64,000 nucleotides of DNA from Silene conica (GCA_029255685.2 CM055317.2:71909460-71973459), one strand, 5' to 3'. Shown: positions 24,957 to 38,660, counted from the first letter of the stretch. Notes: generated by a model not told the origin, from the sequence alone. Program-made: numbers and translations.

Positions 24957-25858
24957 CCCATCCGTAAGTCATGGTCATGTAGGAAACAATAATCAAGCAC
25001 ATTTTTCCTCAGACTTAAAATAGGAGCAAAAAGCTCCTTGTACTCAAACAAGAATTCAGAGACCACCACTGCATCCGGATCACGAACTCCACACGCTAAC
25101 CCACAGCCTATATCATACTTCCCAAAAAACGTATGCTGAGGCAAAACATCAGAATGCAGCAGGTAAGAATTTATGAAAGAGTTGTCCGGATATATTTCCA
25201 CAACAATATTATCATTGACAACTTTCTTAATAACGACATCCAAGTTTCCCAAATCTCCAAAATCATCATTAATGGGGCTGCCACCATTACTTCCTTCCTC
25301 ACCCAAATCTCCCAGATCTCCCACATCACCAGCTTCAGCCTCATCATCATTTATGGGACTGCCACCATTACTTCTTTCCTCACCCAAATCTCCCAGATCT
25401 CCTACATCACCAGCTTCAGTCTCATCATCATTAATGGGACTGCCACCATTACTTATTTCCTCATCCAAACGCTCCTGATTCCCTTCCTCCAACGATAAGT
25501 CAACACACTTCTTTTTACTTCGAGAATATACAACCTTAAATTTATCTCCACCACTGCCCACAGCGCCCTTTGTTTCCACTGTACTCGTTTCATGCTCTTT
25601 GCAAAACGTTTCGTACAATGACAACTTACTTCCCACATTTTTAATTTCCTCAACTTTTTGGCAAATAAAATCAAAGTATTTCATGAACATTGAGTTCTCA
25701 TCATCCAAAAAAGCAGAAGTTTGGGAAACCAATGACACAGAAGTAGAAGCATCATCAACTGAACAAGACTCTTTCTCCATTGCTTCTTTTCGTTGTGTGT
25801 ACAAATGGAGAAATATCTCAACATCTCTCTTCATCATCAAGAAATGTAATTGAGAAAC
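24957..25858 (-). CDS. Acidic linker exon entering ULP domain 1
   Basis: About 300 residues bounded by acceptor TTTTAG and donor GTAAGC. It joins in phase to the exon before (ending SKASD, giving SDVSQLHFLMMKRD) and after (MGEDLVSF). Residues ~120-195 are 2.5 copies of a 31-residue acidic repeat (NGGSPINDDE..AGDVGDLGDLGEE). The exon ends with the opening segment of the ULP domain (LRKNVLDYCFL). The exon itself is undamaged, but the gene it belongs to is broken elsewhere. Confidence 0.7.
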
Positions 25859-25894
25859 CTAAAACAAAAATAAAAAGGCGTTAAACAATAACTA

Positions 25895-26360
25895 TAATAA
25901 ATCATTACAATAATTCTTATACAATACAATGACAGCTATTATGAATTACAATAACAGGTATTATGCAATACAATAACAGCTATTATGAATTACAATAACA
26001 ACTATTATGAATACAATAACAACTATTATGAATACAATAACAGGTATTATGTAATACAATAACAGCTATTATGAATTACAATAACAACTATTATGAATAC
26101 AATAACATCTATTATGAATTACAATAACAGGTATTACAGAATAGGAAACTGAATACAATAACATGTATTATGCAATACAATAACAACTATTATGAATTAT
26201 AATAACAACTATTATGAATACAATAACAGCTATTATGAATTACAATAACAACTATTATGAATACAATAACAGCTACTATGAATTACAATAACAGGTATTA
26301 CAGAATGGAAAACTGAATACAATAACATGTATTAGGCAATAAAATAACAAATATAACTTT
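25895..26360. repeat. A-word array, intron between PMD and acidic exons
   Basis: Starts just after the 25858 acceptor side and ends close to the GTAAGT donor at 26402-26407. Confidence 0.8.
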
Positions 26361-26408
26361 AAAAAAAAGAAATGAAGTATAACACTTGGAAACTCTACAA
26401 AACTTACA

Positions 26409-27347
26409 TCAGAAGCTTTTGATTGAATGACCTCATCCGTATCAAAACTGTTGGGTAGGTCAAGATACTTCTTTCCAGGTTCAGGTTTGTCAACAACCGA
26501 ACTCCCTTTGTACGAAGTATGATCTGTAGCTTTTGAGTGTTTCCATATGGGATAAACATTGCTGATATATTCCCCATTCCCCAGAGAACCAGAGTTCAGC
26601 TCTAACTTGCCCGTCTGAGAAAGGACTCCTCATTCCAATGCTTGATAAGAGGAGTTTCAGAGGGCATTAAATGATCCTTGAAACGCAACCGGTGGAAGTA
26701 TGCTATCATGACAATAAGTATGCACCCACGCAAAGTACGCGACCCGCCTCTACACCGTTGCACACCCTCAACTAATTTTTCAAAAACGTAACCACACCAA
26801 TCCAAATGGGGGATATATACGTTCAACATTTTGAACAGCCTTAAGCAGCGAGAAATCGATTGAATAAATGGAAGGAGGACCAAGAACAACTGTCATAGCA
26901 TAAAACACAAACAAGCGCTTAAATTCATCTCCCCCATCATCTCCCATCTCAATTATTTTACTAAACACAACAAGCACAATTACATAATTTGACCCTTTTA
27001 CGTCAAACTTCTTCCTAAATTCATCTTTTAGGGTCTCTTGGAAAGATAATACAGTATGTCCCATGTAAACAACCTCAACCTTATCACCCCCAATTGGCAA
27101 CCCAAAAATATCATCAACATCAGCCTTGCAAATAGAGAATTTAATGTCTTTTGCTTCAAAGAAATTAGCTGCTGAATTAAAGTGCTTCACAAACAATGGT
27201 ATAACACCCAATGACAACAAACCCAATTTAAAATCAAGTAAAGCACCAAACCCCAACTCAACAACTGCCCTTTTCTGGTTTGGCCCAAGTTTTTGCAAAA
27301 GGTTGACTAGAACATTAGGGCGGCAACTGACTTTAATCTTCGAAGCA
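26409..27347 (-). pseudogene. PMD-like exon of element A, frameshifted
   Basis: Residues from KIKVSCRPNVL through FGLPIGGD and DEFKRLFVFYA match in layout the equivalent region of element B (MGFGGLLLLK, LSLGLPMG, DDFKRNFIVYI). At the G5 run the frame must lose one base for the match to continue (PHLDWCGYVFEKLV, equivalent to FNWCNFIKKKLA in B). The exon ends at a GTAAGT donor. A real mutation and an assembly error look the same here. Confidence 0.75.
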
Positions 27348-27414
27348 CTACAAAGAACCATACGAGCTAAATAAACACAAAGTGATGCATAAAATACAAC
27401 AACACTCCCATGAA

Positions 27415-27870
27415 GTCACTACTGCATACAATAACTGAGTTTTATAATACAATAACACAACTTATATAATACAATAACTGTGTTTAAATGAAGTGTCTAA
27501 ACAATTAAAATTACTGTGTACAAACCATTAAAATAACTCTCTAAACACATTAAAATAACTGTGTACAAACCATTAAAATAACTGTTATTGTATTCATAAT
27601 AGCTGTTATTGTAAATCATAGTAAAAAAAGGGAATACAATAACAGTCTTAGACGAATACAATAACAGTCTTAGGAAATTACAATAACAGTCTCAGACGAA
27701 TACAATAACAGTCTTATACGATTACAATAACAGTCTGAGACGGTTACAATAACTGTCTGATACAGTTATAAAAAAGGGAATACAATAACAGTCTTAGACG
27801 AATACAATAACAGTCGTAGACAATTACAATAACAGTCTGAGACGATTACAATAATTGTCTGAAAAGCAAA
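27415..27870. repeat. Variant A-word array in ULP gene intron 1
   Basis: The units here are mainly ACAATAACAGTCTTAGACGA-like. At 27580-27615 one unit occurs in inverted orientation, the only inversion noticed in element A. Confidence 0.8.
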
Positions 27871-28044
27871 TAAAAAAGTGAAGCATCAACAGAAACTCTA
27901 AAAAGGGAAGAATAAGTGTACTTACATGTTCAATCTTGGACTTGTAGGGGAAATATTATGCCCCTTCCTTGCGAAAACTACTTTTGAACGTTTCAAATCA
28001 GCTCTATTACCAACTTCAGCCTCGGTCTTACGTTTAGGTGCCAT

Positions 28045-28774
28045 TATCACTGTAGAATAACCACATCAATATATTACAATAACACACAAACACACATTAT
28101 CTTCATTAAACAACAATATAAGCTAATTTAAAGAAAAAACACAAGAAAAAACACACCAAAATTCGAAAATCAGGTAAAAATCTGGAAAATACAATTAAGA
28201 AACCCTAATTTTAACTGGAAACAAAATGCAAAGTGACTAATTGAAATACACACCAGTTTTAAGTAAAACAAAACTACATAAACAAATATTTTTAAAAAAT
28301 TGACGAAAATCAAAGAAGAAGATGAAATAAAACCCTAAAATTTGCTAAAACGAGAAAAAAAGTACACAAATACTCTAATTGAACTACATAATGAAAAACA
28401 CTGCGCAAAATTGAAGAATAACAACAGAAAACACAACAAAAATCAACTTAAAAAACCTACAAAATAGCGAAAATATAAGAAAACGAAATGAAAAGTTTTG
28501 CTGGAGAAACACTGCGAAAAATTAGCTGAATATGAACGGATTAGCGACGAAAATGAGTGAAGAAATCGACGAAGAAAAGATGAGAAGATGATGGAGGCTT
28601 TATTGGAGAAGATGAAAGTTTTACAGTAGAATTATGGAGGTTTTGCGGTTGAATTTTAATTGGGAAGTTGAAAAGAGGGAAAAAAAGAAGATAGGGGTAA
28701 AATTTTGGGTTTATATATGAATTGTGAGATTTAATCTCAGCCACTAATCTAAACTAAAAATGGATGGTCAAGAT
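28045..28774. promoter_or_regulatory. Right-end leader/promoter region of element A
   Basis: An AT-rich stretch before the ATG at 28044. Read on the minus strand it contains CT-rich leader-like sequence (28690-28540). No clear TATA box was identified. By position it should drive the ULP gene leftward. Confidence 0.4.
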
Positions 28775-28817
28775 TCAAAGGTGTAACTCACCAAATATAC
28801 CCCAACTCATATGATCC
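28775..28817 (-). repeat. Element A right terminal inverted repeat
   Basis: Read inward: GGATCATATGAG, then a second TGAG 19 nt after the first. Confidence 0.7.
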
Positions 28818-28854
28818 TATATATACATATATATATATACATATATATATATAC

Positions 28855-28936
<82 letters not shown>
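28818..28936. repeat. (TA)n/(TACATATATA)n microsatellite between A and C
   Basis: An AT-only array with regular TACATA interruptions. It is the only sequence separating two elements. Confidence 0.95.
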
Positions 28937-30642
<1,706 letters not shown>

Positions 30643-30775
30643 TATGATCGGATGGCTAAGAATGGTAGGACGGTTTCACCATAAGACCCTAGACTCAATA
30701 GATCCTAGCGGAGATCCGGTGAGTCTAGGGTTTTAAATGAGTCCGTCCTAACATTTCAGACCGTCCGATCTAAAC
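30643..30775. repeat. Abutting inverted termini (D/E junction)
   Basis: Two ~62-bp arms are inverted copies separated by about 2-4 bp. Both read GATC-N3-TGAGTCTAGGG away from the centre. This is the arrangement of a right end joined directly to a left end of the same family. Confidence 0.7.
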
Positions 30776-31251
30776 AAATGAACGCACAGGATGATGCCAT
30801 GTTGCATTGACTTGTAAGACTTTGGGTTGAACAAAACCGTCAAAAAAATCACTGTTTCAAAAAAACTGTTTTTCAACTTCTCTCTCCTCTTTATCTCTCC
30901 TAATTATTAGAACCCTTAAATCAAAAAACATGTGTAATAATAATTTGCATAATCAAAATCCAGGAACAAAATCACTTGATTGAGATCAATCGTAAGTAAA
31001 ACTCGATATTTGAATCTCGTTTTCATTATGTATAAACTTCTTTTCTTATTACTTTAATTCTGATTATTTTTCTGTACATAATTTAGGAAAATTGTGATGT
31101 TATAATGATGAATTGATACATTTTTTACAACAAAAATGCAGGAATCGTACAAGAATAATGGCAAAAAAAGGTTAAAAACAAAGCTTCAAGTCCGAAAAAC
31201 AAGAAGTTAAAAAGGAAAGTAAACGAAGTAGATGATGAAGAACTTCTTTCC

Positions 31252-31254
<3 letters not shown>
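30709..31254 (+). mobile_element. MULE-like element E, left-end fragment
   Basis: After the end signature comes a subterminal stretch resembling the corresponding part of G (GATGATGCCA motif), a CT-rich leader, and an intron-like stretch ending at AATGCAG near 31140. A short basic open stretch (ATGGCAAAAAAAGG near 31158) follows but soon stops. It is cut by the (TA)n next to element B. Confidence 0.5.

Positions 31255-31313
<59 letters not shown>
31255..31313. repeat. (TA)n microsatellite at left of B
   Basis: Pure TA array, immediately followed by a short (AG)n that starts element B. Confidence 0.95.
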
Positions 31314-31331
<18 letters not shown>

Positions 31332-31390
31332 GCCGGATCAAGTGAGGCCGGCTATTACGGTGAGGCCGCCGAACCTCACGCATCCACAAC
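31314..31390 (+). repeat. Element B left terminal inverted repeat
   Basis: (AG)n, then GGATCAAGTGAGGCC, with a second TGAGGCC 18 nt after the first. It pairs with 55885-55950. Confidence 0.8.
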
Positions 31391-31876
31391 CTATTTGGGC
31401 CAAATTCACGTTTGATATTGCTGTTGGGCCGACTTCCCTTGCGAATTATTCAATGTGGGCTGAAAATTAGGGTCAAACAACATCTTGTCATTTGGGCCAA
31501 AAAACTTTCTCTCACTAAAAATAATAAAAACATAATTAAACCCAACCCAAATACACTCTCTCTCTATAACCTAGAAACTCTTTACGACAAAAAAAAACCT
31601 CAAATTCAACGCAAATCGATTTGTTCCTTCTTCCAGTTTCCTCCGATTGTTCGTAAATTCCATCGATTTTGCATACAAATTCAATTCAATTGATTTTGGA
31701 AGAAGATTAAGACTAATTTTCAGGTAATTTGATAATTTGATTCTTCGAATTTTCAACGATTGTTCGAATTTCATGCGATTGTTCGAATTTCATGAATTTT
31801 TCTCACGATTTTCTTTACCTCTCGACTTCATACTACTTATGACATTATTTTCGATTATTTTGCAGCTCTAATAGCT

Positions 31877-34800
31877 ATGGAGAATCTAGATATCACCACG
31901 GTTGATGATAATATTACTATTGAATCAGGTATGTCGTTTTTTGTCGTTTACATTATTGTTTTCTGATTCAATTTCTGCTCAATTTTGTTGAATATATGGA
32001 TCGCTTTTTGTATTTCGTGAATGTAGGACCTTATTTTGTGAATGTAGGACCTATTGAAGTTTATGACTATTGTATTGTGATTATAAAAAGGTTGAAACTA
32101 GGGGCTTATTTTGTGAATATAGGACTTAATTCAAGTTTATGAATATTGTGAAACTAGAAGCTTAAACTGTGAAACTATAAGCTTACATTGTGAAACCATG
32201 CTTATTAAAAAGTCTGATTTTGTTGTCTTTTTATATTGTGAAACTAGATGCTTAATCTGTGAAACTAGATGCTTAATCTGTGAAACTAGATGCTTAATCT
32301 GTGAAACTTACATTGTGAAACCTGATAAAAAAGGCTGATTTAGTTTATATGTTTTGACTTTATATAGGTACTGATTCCATTTTCAAAACCAACGGAGAGG
32401 TTTCTACAATTTTAACAGCACAATCCACACCTACAGTACCGGTTGGTACGCCTATTACTTTGGTGAATCACACACCGGGTGGTAATGAGGAATGGATTGT
32501 CAGAGTTGCAGAAGATATTACACCTACTGTTGGGAAGTTATTTTTAGATCTACAGTCGGCAATGACATTCTATCAAGTGTATGCTACTGCTTGTGGTTTT
32601 GAAGCTAGGAAATCTACAACGAAGAGGTTTCGTGATGGTAATATTCGAACTAATAAAGCCATGGTTTGTAATCGTGAAGGCCATAATAAGAGGAAGGGAA
32701 GACCTCTTGAAACTGTTGCAAGTGAAACTGGTTCTGAAACTGGTTCAAATATTGGAAAAAGTGCAAAACCAAAAACTGGTGTGAAGGGAAGTGAAGGAGA
32801 TGAGGCTGAAAGTTCAAATAAGCAAACATTTACAAGAACAACCAAAATTAGAAGGTGGGGTTGTCGTGCAATGGTCAAATTCAAGTTCCATTATAACAAG
32901 TACATCGTTGAACAATTTCATGAGGGTCACAATTACCCAGTGACCTTTGTAAAAAATAGGGAATTTGATAAACTTGCAGCAAATATGAATGAATTTCATA
33001 AGCAAATGATTGTCCAGAATTCAAGAGTTAATGTTTGGGCTAGCTTAACATTCCAGCTATGCAAAGAGCAAGTCGAAGGGTTCGAAAATGTGGGGGCTTC
33101 CCTTTCACAATTCAAGAATTTCCAACGGGATTTGAAGTGTTTCATTAAGAATAAGGATGGAGACATATTTATCTCACGTTTGGAAACCCTCCGTGACACA
33201 AAAGGGTTAGAATTTGTGCATGAAATTGATTCTGAGAAAGCTTTGACAAGGATTTTTTGGACAGATGCTGAGGCAAAGAGATGTTACTCAGTGTTTGGTG
33301 ATGCAATTTCATTCGATCCAACTTATGGCACTAACAAATATAACATGATATTCACCCCTTTCACTGGCATTGACCATCATAAAAAGTCAATAACATTTGC
33401 ATGCGCTCTTTTAGATCATGAAGACAATGAAGCATTTATGTGGGCGTTTCAGCAATTTCTGAAATCAATGGGTGGAAAAGAACCTAATTACATTATCACT
33501 GACCAAGATGCAGGAATAAAAAAGGCATTCCCTGGTATGTTTGTATATCGTGCAATTTTTCTAGTTTTCTTAACTTGTGACACTACAAGCTGAAGATGCT
33601 GAAACTGTGAAACTACATGCTTAACTTGTGAAACTAGATCCTTATACTGTGAATCTGGAAGGCCATATTGTGAACCCTGTTGATATAAGAGGCTGATTTT
33701 TGGAGTTCTTAACTTGTGAAACTAGAAGCTTATGAAGTGAAACTACATGCTTATTTTGTGAAACTAGATGGCTATATTGTGAAACCTGTTGAAAAATCAG
33801 CCTGATTTTTTGAATTCTTAACTTGTGAAACTAGAAGCTTAGGCAGTGAAACTACATGCTTATTTCATGAAACTAGATGGCTATATTGTGAAACTTGTTG
33901 ATAAAAGATCCTGATTTTTTGAGTTCTTAACTTGTGAAACTAGAAGCTTAACTTGTGAAACTGGATTCGTATTCTGTGAAACTACAAGCCTATATTTGTG
34001 AAACTTGTTGATAAAAGAGGATGATTTTTTCGAGTAATCTTATTTTGTTACATGCAGTTGTGTTCAAAACAGCAAGACATCGGTTTTGCATGTGGCACAT
34101 TATGAAAAAAGTAACAGACAAGGTTGGGAGCACAATTTACAAAGACACTGACTTCTTATCACGTCTGAACAATGTTGTTTGGAGCAATGATATGGAACCT
34201 GAGGAATTTGAGGAGAATTGGGTTAAGGTCAACACAGAATTCTCGTTAGAGGATAAAATATGGTTGAGTGGAAAGTTTGCTGAAAGACACAAATGGATAC
34301 CAGCGTATTTCAGAAATGTTCCGATGGGTAAAATTTTAAGAACCACACAGAGATCAGAGAGTGCTAATAGTTTTTTTAAAAGATTTGAGAATAAATATGG
34401 GACCTTGGTTGAGTTCTGGATGAGGTTTGAGAGTGCCATCGACCAACAAAGGCATGCTCTAAAGCTTCTTGAAGCACAGAGTGATGATTCAATGCCTGAA
34501 ACCTTATATTCTTCAAACTGGGAAGCCCATGGAGCGAGAGTATATACACATGAAGTCTTCTATGACTTTCAAAATGAGGTTAAGGGCTCGATAAATGGGT
34601 GTAGTGTGGGTGGATACACCCCACCAGAATCCTGTAACTAAATATGAGATTTTGATAGTTGAAGACGCGATCAAGAAAAAGAGCTACGCAGTTGAGTACA
34701 ATAAAGGAACAATGGACGTGAGATGTTCCTGTAAACTATTTGAACGGAGAGGTATTCTATGTTATCACATAATTTGGGTTTCCTCGGGTAAAACTAAGGA

Positions 34801-35676
34801 AATACCTGAGAAATACATTTTGGGTAGGTGGAGTAAGAATGCACTTAGAAACCCTATTTATGATTTGAATGGAAATCTTTTGGACAACTACAATCCTACT
34901 AGTAGCCCGCAATTTGGAATGTCTCGGATGTGGTCTGAGATTTATGCAACTGTGGGGATCCTCAAAAGAAAAAAAAAAGTCTGATGTGAGAGAATTTGCT
35001 AAGCTTGTAAAAGAATTCCGAGATAAGTTGGAGCCAAACCCAAAGGCTTTAACAAAAGAACAAGAATTGGAAATCCTTCTAAACTGCAAGGCTCTAAAAG
35101 AAGGAAAGGTCTTACCACCTAAGTTCTCTAAGAACAAGGGTAGCGGGAAGCGGTTGGTCAGTAGCAAAAATAAGGCAATCATAAAAGCAAAAAAACCAAA
35201 AAGGTTGTGTGCTAATTGTAAACGAATGTCGCACCATGATAAAAGAAATTGTCCATATGATTTTGAAGAGCATCCTGCTGAGAATCAAGTGTGTATTATT
35301 CCTTTACTTTATTTTTTTTAATTCAGGTTTATTATACTGTGAAACTAGGGGCTTATACTGTGAAACTATGGGCTTATACTGTGAAACTAGGGGCTTATAC
35401 TGTGAAACCTGTTGATGAAGGGCTGATTTTAGGCTGTTTATAATATTGTGAATCCTAGGCCTTAAACTGTGAAACTAGGGGCTTATATTGTGAAACTAGG
35501 GGCTTATATTGTGAAACTAGGGCTTATACATTCTGATTTCAATTTTAAGTATAATTTTTATTACTTAAGCAATGCAAGGTACGTCTCAAAAGTATTTATT
35601 TTAATGTTTCATTTACTTTCAGGGAGATACAACAGAAGAAGAAGAAGAAGAAGAAGAAGAAGATGAAGATGTATAG
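31877..35676 (+). CDS. FAR1/MURA-type MULE transposase of element B
   Basis: Exons 31877-31928, 32368-33534, 34058-35288 and 35623-35676 join in phase at GT/AG sites, giving about 830 residues. Order: FAR1-type zinc-binding domain (ACGFEAR, MVCNREG, WGCRAMV, HEGHN; ~70-200); DDE residues D in FDPTYGTNKY (~333), D in ITDQD (~394) and E in QRSESANS (~504); SWIM zinc finger CSCKLFERRGILCYH (~628); CX2CX5HX4C knuckle (~789); poly-Glu tail. No in-frame stops were noticed, but the frame shifts once at about 34580-34625 and again at an A10 run (34969-34978). It is either newly dead or hurt by homopolymer sequencing errors. It would bind and cut the element ends in the nucleus. Confidence 0.85.
31929..32367. 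repeat. Transposase intron 1 with B-word array
   Basis: Donor GTATGT and acceptor TATATAG. About ten TGTGAAACTAGATGCTTA-type units lie at 32030-32325. Confidence 0.85.
33535..34057. repeat. B-word array as an element-B-specific intron
   Basis: Donor GTATGT and acceptor CATGCAG. Joining gives AFP/VVFKTARHRFC in frame. In A the same place is continuous coding sequence (LGVNSVFKKARHRYC), so the intron is found in B only. It is almost wholly made of B words. Confidence 0.8.
35289..35622. repeat. Transposase intron 3 with B-word array
   Basis: GTGTGT donor and TTTCAG acceptor. Six to seven B-word units lie at 35330-35535. Splicing joins the knuckle exon to the Glu-rich last exon (ENQGDTTEEE). 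Confidence 0.75.
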
Positions 35677-35689
35677 TTTAAGTTTTTTA

Positions 35690-36300
35690 GACTGTGAAGC
35701 TTTATTATACTGTGAAACTATGGGCTTATACTGTGAAAATAGGAACTTATACTGTGAAACCTGTTGACGAATAAAGAAAATAAACTCTTAGTTTCACAGA
35801 TTACATGCTTAGTTTCACAACATAAGCTTCTAGATTCACAGAAGAAGACCTGACATTCACAGAATAAGTTTTCTTATATTGTGAAACCTGTTGTCATAAA
35901 TTGTGAAACTAAAAGCTTTACTTGTGAAACTAGAAGCAGTTTTGGTGAATGCTAAGTGCTGAGATTCACTGAATAAGGTCTGAGACTCACCAAATGATGA
36001 CCTTCAATTGACATGTTTTCTACGTGTACTACCTTTTATGGTTGGAGCATTTAATTTTGAGGTAGTTGTGGCTTAACAACTGGTTGCAAAATAATTTGGG
36101 TTCAACTAAGATGTATCATCATTCGAGCCCGCTTAGGCATGAGTCCAGTAATGAAAAAATATTTTAAAAAAAGGATTCAAGTGTGAAGCTTGCAACGCGT
36201 AAAATTATGTTGACTGAAACAATAGAAACTATAAACATGTCAACATAAAGGCTTACAATATGATAAAAAAACTATAGAAGATGACAGGAGAAAGCGAAGA
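35690..36300. repeat. Spacer between convergent transposase and ULP genes
   Basis: B words in both orientations lie at 35690-35955, followed by about 340 bp of AT-rich sequence in which nothing is recognised. Confidence 0.7.
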
Positions 36301-37084
36301 TCACGAGATCACTTACGTGCTCGCTTCCTCGGTTTTCCTTCCAGCAATTTTTCCCTTCGGGGCAGTAGACAACTGCAAGAAATATATTTTGTGAAACTAG
36401 ATGACTATATGCTTATTTTGTGAAACTAGATGGCTATATTACAACTTCAAAATTTACAACGTCAATTTACAGCAACAAAAACATCACAATAAAAACACAT
36501 TTCACCAAGTTCTTCTGACTGGAATTCCTTTTCACCTTGTCCACAATTTCGAAAAATTATTTGTTGCGGCCTTAACAATGTCGAAGTCCAGTTGCAATGA
36601 CTCGACCATCTCGTTTTCATCGTTTTCATCACCTACAAGTGGAGTTAAAATCAAGCAATGAGAAGCAATATAACTCTATAAAGACATAAAATCCATCAAA
36701 TCTCCAGATTCACTGATTAAGGGTTTAGTTTCACAAGTTAAGATTCTAGATTCACAGAAGAAGACCTGACATTCACAGAATAAGTTTTCTTATATTGTGA
36801 AACCTAAGCTCATAAATTGTGAAACTAGAAGCTTAACTTGTGATTGTTGTGAAACTAGAAGCAGTTTTGGTGAATGCTAAGTGCTGAGATTCACTGAATA
36901 AGGTCTGAGACTCACCAAATGATGACCTTCAATTGACATGCTTTAGCTTCATTTTTTGCTTTTTCGGTTTAACAAGGTAAGACCTATAAAACCAAAACAA
37001 GTACAATATACATATTACAATATATTCAGCCAAGGAATTAAGAATTTAAAACTTTAATGTGTAGATTCACAAAGTAAGACCTGA

Positions 37085-38660
37085 CAGTATTCTCATTCCA
37101 CATAAGAAGTTCCAACATGATCGACTTTCGATACTCTACCAAATCCTGCATAGAGTGACGTATATTATTAATGAAGTGTATTCATGCTAATATTGGTGGA
37201 ATGCACGGCTTTATTTTCATATAGTAATGAACTCACCTCAAAATAGTCACTGTTTGTCCATAAACTCTGATCTTCCAATGCACTCAACCACTTTAGCAGA
37301 AAGACTCCACAATCATAACTAGACAAAAAAACATATAAGCACTTATGAGTGTAACAAAGTTTCACATAATAAGGTCTGAGATTCACTGAACAAGGCCTGA
37401 GATTCAACAAATGATCACAGACTAAGTTTAACAAAACAAGTCAAACTACACACCCCGTTTTTTGTTGAGTGACTTCGAGATTGACAAGATCATGCACGTG
37501 CATGTTCTTCAAAGATTTGTACGACTCTCCCAAAATAGTTGCAACATTGTACAACTGAGAAGAAAAGGACAATAAAAGATCAAAAATATATTTTGGGGTA
37601 TACTAAAACAAAAACTCTACAATATTTTGGAAAAAAATCATACAATAATGTCCATGGCCTTGTTGTTTTCTTTATCCACTTTTATATCCATTGATGAGTC
37701 AAGGATGTAATTTTTTTGCTTCTTTATGTCGCAAATACAAGCCCACCAATGCTTCGATTTTTCGCTATGCAAAGGGATAAAAACCTGAGATAGTAAATGT
37801 ACAAGAATAATCAATCAAAAAACACACATGAATGACGGTAAATAAATAACAAAATGAATAGCAGAACTGAAGGATCTGACCAAATCAATCTGGCTACCAT
37901 CTACTGGAGTATATGAGGACTGTATATATTGACCCCAAATCTCTGGGTTAGTATCTGCATTAAGACCCTGAATGACACAAAAAAGGCAATTTTAGTCTCT
38001 GGATGAGCAACTTTCAGAATGAAAAATACTTGAATATGAACATCTGAAGGATTTGAAGCTCACATATACTGTCGTTGGCAAGTAAATCACATTTGTTTTA
38101 CCAACTGTGCGCTTAATCCCAACAATATCAATGATCTACAAATAAAACGTGCACAAAATGAAGCATCCAATTTCACGAAATCACCATCAAGTTTCACAAA
38201 AAAACCTCTAAGATTCACAGAATAACGTCTGAGATTCACCAAATAAGGAACCATGCAAAAAAAGAAACACGGTCAGGAATGGGAAAATAATACTTACCTG
38301 ATCCATAATAAGGCCACGCGATGTAAGGGTCTGCAAAGCATCTCTAGTGACTTCCATCCACGGAGTGGACACCAGAACCTCACTTAATTATTGAACAAAA
38401 TGCAATTAGTCAATATATCTCACACAATTTAAAAAAACATAATTCAAGAAATCAAAGAAAAAGTATGACATTACAATTTGGTTGCGATTGTTCTTCTCCA
38501 AACACAAGCCACCAATTCCTTCTCAGTAAAAGTTGGTGTCATAGAGGAACTCGATTCTAGTGCATCTTTTGTGACTATTTCTTTTGACAGATTAACAGAA
38601 CATGTAACAATATGATAGCACACCCGCAATGCAAAACGCTTGCGCTGAGTTTAAAGTTGT
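37085..38660 (-). other. ULP domain 2 of element B, catalytic residues kept
   Basis: Exons show His in EKSKHWWACICD, Asp in NYILDSSMD, Gln in EVTQQKT and Cys in YDCGVFLLKW (Cys codon 37309-37311), ending with an R-S-I..LL helix (EYRKSIMLELL). This is a complete C48 catalytic set. Confidence 0.72.

Larger units (their letters stand above)
20250..24985 (-). other. ULP domain 1 of element A, catalytic residues kept
   Basis: Begins SLRKNVLDYCFLHD and continues through exons at 24867 and about 20979. It shows catalytic His in FGDHFFCVALN, Asp in INYLDNR, the oxyanion Gln in GPQN and Cys in LDCGVFVM (Cys codon 20351-20353): the His-Asp-Gln-Cys set of C48 proteases. The same frame runs on beyond the Cys through a Lys/Glu-rich linker into domain 2, so the two domains are one polypeptide. 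Confidence 0.75.
18190..28044 (-). pseudogene. Element A PMD + dual-ULP gene
   Basis: A multi-exon gene read leftward from the right end. Exon 1 (27926-28044) starts MAPKRKTEAEV with a basic NLS-like stretch and joins in frame to exon 2 (from 27347), a plant-mobile-domain-like region (LGFGALLDFK, DIFGLPIGGD). An acidic/NGGSPINDD repeat exon (24957-25858) follows, then ULP domain 1 (to about 20250), a Lys/Glu-rich linker, and ULP domain 2 (to 18190). Donor and acceptor sites with matching phase are visible at several joins. ULP-like enzymes (C48) cleave SUMO or related proteins. A one-base frameshift in a G5 run (26808-26812) breaks exon 2, and domain 2 ends in a stop at the catalytic Cys. A solo LTR lies in one intron. 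Confidence 0.75.
4353..28817. mobile_element. Giant MULE 'A' (transposase + dual-ULP gene)
   Basis: Both ends lie in TA-rich microsatellites and are imperfect inverted repeats: GGTGAGTT..GTGAGTTAC on the left, and TGAGTTGGGG..GTGAGTTAC when the right end is read inward. Inside are a rightward FAR1/MURA transposase, a leftward PMD/ULP gene, and a family-specific word (ACAATAACAGCTATTATGA) in spacers and introns. Removing the nested Athila-type element (9440-17195) and solo LTR (21374-24361) leaves about 13.7 kb. MULEs carrying ULP-like genes are known from plants (Kaonashi type in Arabidopsis); placing A in that group is inference. Confidence 0.82.
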
